NCBI GenBank assembly: GCA_963402885.1
Contig: OY727100.1
Coordinates: 2,480,001-2,544,000, forward strand
DNA length: 64,000 nt
Direction: 5' to 3'
DNA from: Antedon bifida
Taxonomy: Eukaryota > Echinodermata > Crinoidea > Comatulida > Antedonidae
Of this stretch, positions 51,601 through 60,600 are shown piece by piece (position 1 is the first letter of the stretch; each line of letters starts with the position of its first letter). A program made the translations under genes and the position numbers. The notes under the pieces were generated by a model, which saw only the letters and a program-made list of their open reading frames with translations, searched no databases and was not told where the DNA came from.

Positions 51601-54600
51601 GTACACCGGGACACGCCATGCTCTCCAATTATTAAATTGAATGATAATGAATAATAATCTTATTAATTTTACGCTCTGAATCTTCTCTTAATTGAAGTAC
51701 ATGAGGTTAATCTACAGGATAGATGGGATAGGTAAAGACCTAACTAAAATGTACTCGTACTACTACTAGTCTACTACTACTAGTAAGTTCATTTTCAGGG
51801 ACCTTCTCAGATATTCAAGTTTTCAGTGAATTTTATCACATTGATAATATAACTGTACAATGTAGATATAATATTATTTGATCATTTCCTTTTATTGTCT
51901 ATTTACAAAAGAAATGGGATTATAATATTAATTATATTTGAATAGTTATCTGAGCCATTTTTAATTTGTTGAACTTCATTTTAATAAGTATTTTAAGGTT
52001 TTAATCTATATGCCACGCCCATGAAAACTCTAACAATAAATAAACTTTATTTCTTTACTCAAAACAATTTTGTGATCACTTTACCAGAAAGATCAAATTG
52101 TATATTATTTTAATGTTTTAATCTATATGCCACGCCCATGAAAACCCTAACAATAAAGTTTTGTAATTTAATATCGACTTTATTTCTTAATCAAAACGAA
52201 TTTGTGATCACTTTACTAAAGACCAGAAAGATCAAATTGTATTATTACAAATTTACTGATTTATAAAAAGAGAAAATGATGATACAATTGTTTTGATCTA
52301 ACATCTTAATTATGGTAATAACAGTTACCAAGTATTCTTTTATTGTATTGGCTTAAAGAAAATCTGAATTAAGTAGGCAGATGGCGTAGGTCGTACGAGT
52401 TAAGTAGCTGACATTGGAAGTACGTACTTATTCATAACAATGCCTACAGTGCTAACATCTAGATATTTTTTATCTAGGATCTTTTAATTATTATTATTAA
52501 ATATATATTGTATCTACAGTATTACTGTGTATGATATGTAAAACATATAAATATACTGTATATTTAAAGATCCATTGTAAAAATAATGCATGTGTATAAT
52601 AATAATATATATAATAATATATATAATAATATAATGTATATTACATTTAAAAACATTAAACCAGGTCATTCCTTAGTCTTAAATGTACGTTTTGTGGTAA
52701 ATTATGATAAAAAGAGAGAAAAAACCTAAGTAGCTCGTGTTGAATGTCCTCTCGTGCGGTCTTACAGTAGACCTAGCCTAGCTAGTCTTAGTTTTGTAGG
52801 CCTATCATTCAGGCCTAGCTGCTGCATTTTAAAATTGTCTTTCTGTTTTTGCCAAATTTCTAATAAAAAGGTCCAAAACAATGAGATGCACCACAGTGCT
52901 AGAAGAGAAATGACCAAAATATTTTATGTTATTATTAAAGCTTAGTTCGCACTAGGACGCAACAGAAGGACGTAAATCCAAATAATTTGACCAATCATGA
53001 GTTGTTTATGGATGATCCGTCGAGTTTTGATCGATGATTGTGCTCACGTCCGTGCGTTGCGTCTTTTTGTGAACCTACTGTAGTTTAAGAAATAAGAGAG
53101 AAAACTTAGCAAAGAAAATTCTTTGTTAAAGAAAGGTTAATGGCATAAAAGTACTCTAGTATTATACATAATTTGATCTACATAAACCTACTCAACTGTT
53201 CAGAAGGCTCTAACCTAATCACACCAAGGGAACATTAATTCATCATTTGATACTAAGATGTCATTATGCATTACATAAAGTAGAATTATCAACATGGATA
53301 GGATAAGCTAACCTTGATAAATGCCAAAGAATGATTTACAGTACTGTTAGTCTGCACTACATGTTATATTTTATACATTTAATACACTGTGTAACATTCC
53401 AACCAGTTTTTCCTCCAGCCGGGTTATTGATTATCCTACTATTTTTTCACTGCTTTCTGTTCTTATTTTACATCAGAGTAGAGTACATTTGGAGCACAAA
53501 GGCCAATTTACACAGCCGAGTGGTAACGGTAATAAAAATATATAATCTATGTTATGCCTTATGACTATTTACACCCAACGCGGTGGGGACTGGCGTTTCT
53601 GCCCAGGATAGATATAGCTTCTACATGGGACAAGCTATGCAATTTTCCACTTTAAGTTACCACTCGTCTTTATGAATTGGCGTTAAAACTTGTCTTTTGT
53701 GGAGTGAATAATAATGTTTTTAAGACATTTTACATACAGAGATTCCAAAATATTGATGAAAGCAGTTTTAAGAAAATTGATTTACAGAGTGCATTGGCCT
53801 CTTTCTTAGTAGATCAATGGAACGGTTCTCAACATAAGTGCTAAAAATATTGAATAGTACATTATGAATACTTAACGAGATGTGAATACTAATTACTTAA
53901 TTACTCGGAGCATGGAATAAATCTAATTATTACTCCATGCTCCGAGTAAGCATAAATAATGTGAATTTTCTTTCAATAGCAGCTTCTTTATTAATTGCGA
54001 CACAATTTTGATTGTAGTAAGATTTTACAGAACTTTCATCATCCCAATAGGAGAATGTTGTTTTGAATTTATTTAACAATGTTCATATCTTCAATATTTC
54101 ATAAAGAAGAATTCAGTTATTCTATTTATCTTTATTTTGTACATCTTCATGATTATTCAATAACAATAAAAAATGTTAATCATGACTTTCCTCTCATTTT
54201 TTAAAGTTTATTATGCAAATATAATCAGTGCATATTGATATTAATTTTTATAGTATTTATTAGTAATTTAAAGATATAAATACATTTCAAATTAGAATGA
54301 CTATTATATTATATTCAATGTTTTGTGTGATTAATGTTTACAATAATCTATTATTTCTTTGTTAAATTGTAGGTTGAGACATCAAATGTTATTCTCAAAG
54401 AAAACGGAGTACAACTACGACTAACAATTGTAGACACCCCAGGGTTTGGTGACCAAGTGGACAATAGTAATTGGTACAGTCACTTATTATAAACATTGCG
54501 GTCAAGTGGTCAGCACACTTGACTATCATACAGAAAGACCTGGCTTTAATTTCCATAAAGGAAATATCTCCCAGTCCAGTTTAAATGAGTACCTGGGTGA

Positions 54601-57600
54601 AATATCAGGGAAGATAAGGCGGCGTGGAAAGGAAATGGCCACCCTACCCATCGTTATGAATATTCATATTAATTGTATCAAATTATGATTAGAAAATATG
54701 AATATTTATGATTTATAGAGTTGTATAAATATTGATTGTTTATGCAAATGTTTTATGATTTATTTATTGTGATGAATACGGTATTCATGATTTATTGATT
54801 AATTATGCAAATGTTTTATGATTTTTCATAGTGATGATATATTAATATTCATGATTTATTGATTAATTATGTAAATGTTTTATGATTTATTTATAGTGAT
54901 GATATAAATATTCATGATTTATTGATTAATTATGCAAATGTTTTATGATTTATTCATAGTGATGATATATGAATATTCATGATTTCTGTAATGATTTATT
55001 TATGATGTATTTTCAGCTGGCAACCAATTATTGATCACATTGATAATAAATTTGAAGAATATTTGAATGCCGAGTCACAAGTTAGTAGAAAAAGCATTCC
55101 AGACAAGCGGGTACATTCTTGTCTGTACTTTATTGCGCCATCAGGCCATGGGTAAGTTGACCTTTGACCCCTGTTATAGAAAATATGAGGGAGGGTGGGT
55201 GGTTCGAGGGTTGTTTTATAGTACAAAGCGGTTGATAAATCTGGCTATACCTTAAGCTCTGTCTACACTATAAAACTAGTTCGACAAAAAGAGTTTGATG
55301 TGCCTAAATATGGTAGTGATATTCCCAAATATGGTAGTGATATGACATCATCATGTCCACTTTTTTGAACACATAATTTGATAGTGTAGACAGAGCTTTG
55401 GAAAAGCATTGAACCCAAATGTGATTTGCGTCAGACTGCAGCCCAAACATAACTTGTCATTTATCATTTATAGGTTGAAGGCATTGGATGTGGAGTTTAT
55501 GAAACGATTACATGATAAAGTAAATATCATTCCGCTGATAGCTAAAGCTGACACACTGACTGCTGAAGAATGTAGGGATTTCAAGAAACAGGTAAATTGA
55601 TGCTGTTTGGTTTTGGCGAGTATTTTGCTAATACTACTGTTCTAATGAAATGATTGTACTGTGGTTTTGGTGGACAGAGTTGACCCAGCCATCCACCAAC
55701 AGGCAAAAGTTCTTCTTCCATTTAGGAGCATACTTCATAGTTTAAGGCTATTGCTCCATTGGCTATAGCTGTTGCAATTCCCCCCCCCCCCCCCTTTTTT
55801 TTCTTTTTTTTGCATACGGCGTGCAGTGCATATAAAACTAAACAACGGTTTATTTCAAGCCAGCTTTGTTTTTATTTAATATTTTATGACATGAATAGTC
55901 ACCTCTCAAATACTAGACACCTTTGGGCTGGCCAAATATGTCTTGTTTTCAAGAAATTCTTTGTTTTTATATGGTAAAAAATACTTTAGGTGTCCAGTTT
56001 CAGAAAGGGTCTTTCACACCTTTTCCGGTACGGCGCCGGCAAATCGAATGTCAATGTTTCATTTTCAAGTGGCTACACGCATATCGTTTGGTACATAGCT
56101 GCATGGAGCGTTGTGAAACGAAACATTGATGTTCGATTTGATTTGTCAGACCGGAACCGTGCCAGAACAGGTGTGAATGACCCTTTAGGAGAGTCGACTA
56201 AGATATAAGCCGTCACTTGTTACTTGCCATGGAAAACGAAAGCAATGTATAAAATATGTCGTTTGAATACCAAACAATGTTATATACATCGTCCAACACT
56301 AGTGAACTGTCATATACAAGATTGTGATGATATATCACTATGGTGATTTGTAGTAAACGTCACAGCAGGTGTGCTGGTATGCTAGTGATAACACAGTCAT
56401 TGAGTGATGGCCTAGCTTGGTACAGGAAGACTGCTTTAAGCTGTTTTATGTCTGTCAATTAATACTGACTGCTTGTGTTGTTGGTATGCTAATGATAAGT
56501 CTAGGCTTAGGTTAGCAGGTAAGCTAGAGAGCACTGTCACATGTCAATAAACAGAGGCTGTTTGTGTTGACATGCCAGTGATAATACTACACATCTCAAT
56601 GCTATTCAATGCAAGAATTTTTGGATCAATTAACATCTGTTATTGATAGGAAAATGGTTGACATGCTCTGTCTACACTATCAAACTTTATGTGACAAACA
56701 AATGTGATGTGCCCATATATGGACATGATGATGTCATATCACTACCATATTTAAACATATCACTATCATATTTGGGCACATCACACTTTTTTTGTCAAAC
56801 TAGTTTGATAGTGTAGACAGAGCTTAATGATGATGTTTGAGGACATGTCTAGGAACAACACTCTCTCATTCATTATCTAAATATTTTATAGAGTCGGAAA
56901 TATTATTAGATACTTTCTACCAAATATAATTGATATTAACAAAATTTAAGTTTAAATGTTCATTGTTATTTTATCTTTACAGATTATGAAAGAAATTGAA
57001 GAAAATAAGATAAAAATCTACGAATTCCCAGAAATGCCAGAAGATGAAGACGACTCAAAAGACAACAAAGTATTGAAGGTAATGTTGATACACCTGGTAA
57101 CGCCCCACCCGGTAATGCCCCACCTGGTAACGCTCCACCTGGTGTATTGTCCCACCTGGTAACGTCCCTCCTGGTGTAATACCACATCTGGTAGTACCAC
57201 ACCCTACTGTAACATACCTGGTAATACGACTCTCCTGTGTGTACAGTAGATATTCATTAGTCCACCATTTTGAATAATGCATTGTGGGCTTCAATTTTAA
57301 ATTGAACTTTGAACCATACATTTTAAGGACCCCTTTTTATATCCATTCTTTTCTAATAACAAAAATAAATTGTACATGCTATTCTATTTAAAAATGTTAA
57401 ATAAATTATTTTGACACATATGAAGACTAAAATATTGAAAATCAAAGAAAATCTTGTAGGTAGAAAAATTAACTTATTTTGGAAAGCTACAACTTCTCTG
57501 TTCATGAATATTTAACCCACAATGCATCAAACTAGTGGAATCTATTGTATTACACCGTTATTAATGAATGAATGCAATTATTGCCTGAAAATGTACTACA

Positions 57601-60600
57601 AAAATAGTCTGCTCAGCTGTTAGAACAATGGTCACAACCCCCTCTGGCAGATAAACGCATGGCACATTTTATGATAGTTATTTAAAGATATGAAATATTA
57701 TAGATATTAATTATTGAAATGAGTTAATATTGCTCTTTCTTTTACCTCCTACTCCTCCTCATTGCATCTTCTTTTATCAGAGGAGAAATATGTTGCAGAG
57801 AGATCAAGAAAAGGCTAGTGTGAATGTAAAGGTATAAAATATAACTACCGCATTCATCTATCAGATTCACCAATGCTTTATATATATACACATCATAGTA
57901 GTGTCGCTCTCTGAGTAACAAACTCCCCTTTAACATTGCGGAGAAAAACTCCGGAATTTACACGCACATGAGGACGCACACCATACAAAACGCAGGTGTG
58001 GGCGTCATGTTTGTCAAATTTGTTGTCAATTTATAAAATATTTTGATGACTTTTTGAAACTTTTCTCAGAGACGATACAACTTGTAATCATTTTACTAGC
58101 TGCATGTCTGACTGTGTCCCTTGTGTTATATCACTGTTAGTATTTAATTGTTTGATGTTGTGTCATTCTCTTCTTGTTGTTATTTCCGTATCATAAACAA
58201 TGTATTGTGTGTGTTTTGAATTGGAAGTTAAATATTACACCTGTAAAGTGTAATATAATTCATGTTTGAAATCACAATGTTTTGCATATTAATAAATATT
58301 CATTAGGTAGGCCTTATACCTTAATGCATATTCATTTGATGTACTGTATGCCTCATGCATATTCATTGGATGTATGCCTTCATGCATATTCATTGGATGT
58401 ATGCCTCATGCATATTCATTGGATGTATGCCTCATGCATATTCATTATGTATGCCTTATACATATTCATTATATATGCCTTATACATATTCATTATGGAT
58501 GTCTTTAAAAATTCATTATGTATAATGACACTTGTGCCTTTAATGAATATTCGTTATCAATGCCTTAATGAATATTTATGATTTATGTTCTTTAATGAAT
58601 ATTTATGCCTTAAATGAATATTCATTATAAATGCCTTAATGAATATTTATGATTTCTGTTCTTTGGCTTTCTCATCTTCATTAATCTTCGTATTCTGTGA
58701 TTGCAAACTGCATTGCTTATTGGTGGTATATTGCTATTGCTTAAACAAATGTTCTGTTCTAAAACTCTGTCCACACTATCAAACTAGTTTGACAAAAAAA
58801 AGTGTGATGTGCACAAATATGGTAGTAATATGTCACATAGTTTGATAGTCTGATGTGCCCAATTATGGTGGTGATATTCCCAAATAATGGCAGTGATATG
58901 TCATCATCATGTCCATATATGGGCACATCACATTTTTTTGTCACATAGTTTGAAAGTGTAAACAGAGCTTAATATCTACTGTATGAATGTGTGGTATTAT
59001 ATAGATTATTCATTAAACATTTGTAATTGGTGGTGGTGTTTATGTATCAATAACCCATTGAGCTAGTAACCTGAAAAATTAAATTATTTTAAATAGACTT
59101 TTTGTTGCTGTGATGATGTGCAATTTTTTTTAAATAATTTGGATTATAGAAAACAGTGCTGTGTTGATTTAATCATTCATATTTAATCTTTAAATTGGTT
59201 CCTTTTATTCCTATTTTAAAATATATAGCATATTAAATAAATTGTTAACTTATATTAAAAAATACACAAAATGTACAATTTGTAGTTGATAAAACATATA
59301 TTCAGCATTTTGCCTGTTATTGATCCTTGGCTAAAAATAGATAATGACTCACATTAAGATCTCCGTAAAGGTGAATTGATAGATTTAACAGCCTTAGGGA
59401 GAAGAAGCCCTGGTTAAAGGTTACAACGTTTAAGTCATTGTGGGCGGACATGCGGGAAGTGTGCAAGCCGTTGAATAGGAAATAGAATTGTACCATAGGC
59501 TATCTTGTAGGTTGAATAACCTAATAAGGAGTAACCAGGCAATATGTATTAATTCATAATATATAAGAATAATAATTTATTTGAACATACACTTTTGTAA
59601 CAGTGGCACACTTCGATATGAAGATGCGTTCTACAATCAAAATTTACTAAATCCACAGTACAATGCTAACTATAAAATGTGTAGTATTTTTATATAACAT
59701 ATAAGATGGTACTATAAATTAATTTGTTCATAGTATAGTATAATAATAATCTATTATTATAATATGCATGTATTAAAATCCAAAGGCAAAAAATTGATAA
59801 TGCTGTGGGTTTCAGCGACTGGATCTCTAGTATTTACTATAACCAGACAATAGGTATTAATTATAATATATAGTATTTTTAAATTAATGTACATATAAAT
59901 TAGTGCATAGTAATAGTAAAATAAATGTATTTTTATTATACTATACAAATACATGTATTGAAATCCAAAGGCAAAGAACATCTCCAAATAAAATAAGCAA
60001 AAAGAATCAAAACGGTAAAGTAAAACAGCCAGAAAGAAGTGCTTATAGAGAGCACTATTCCGTCGTGAGGGTTATTAAATGAAGGCACTCAGAAAACTGA
60101 ATGTAGAAATTGCAGTCAGGCTAAAGCTTAAGAAATATATACAGTTTGGTAGCCAATGTCTTCTGCATTTAGCTTACATAATTCATCATGCTATTAGACA
60201 TTACTGTTGCGATCAACTCATATATAAATATTATAATTTAATAAATATTAATATATTCCACGAAGCAATGAAGCATCAGCAAGTTATTAATTTAGTTGAT
60301 AGTTAAATATTCATATAGTATGTACAGTACTATAATATTCAGTGAGACAATAGGCTTGTTATCCAAAATGTCTTGTTTTCTCAATGTAATTTAAATAATG
60401 GGGAAAAATTTGTTAAATTTCTGATTCTGACATTTCTAGTGTTTTGAGAGTTTCTGGTTTTTGAAGGAGTATTTTTATTGATAAATTTTAATAAAGTTAC
60501 ACCATATTAAATTTTTTTATTTTAGGACAGGGTACCATTTGCGGTTGTTGGTAGTAACTCAGTTTTGGAGGTTAATGGTAAACGAGTACGAGGAAGACAA

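Larger units (their letters stand above)
45864..54372. other. Septin intron 3 (8.5 kb)
   Basis: No supportable exon. It contains two family-C MITEs, one family-A MITE, a retroelement-tail copy, the 59-bp minisatellite, a duplicated block (ATCTATATGCCACGCCCATG at 52007 and 52121), AT microsatellites (52595-52640, 48995-49018), an inverted-repeat element and a perfect hairpin. Elsewhere it is plain AT-rich sequence. Confidence 0.6.

Noticed and set aside
55202..55214. GGTTCGAGGG as a tRNA B box
   Set aside because: No A box or cloverleaf upstream.
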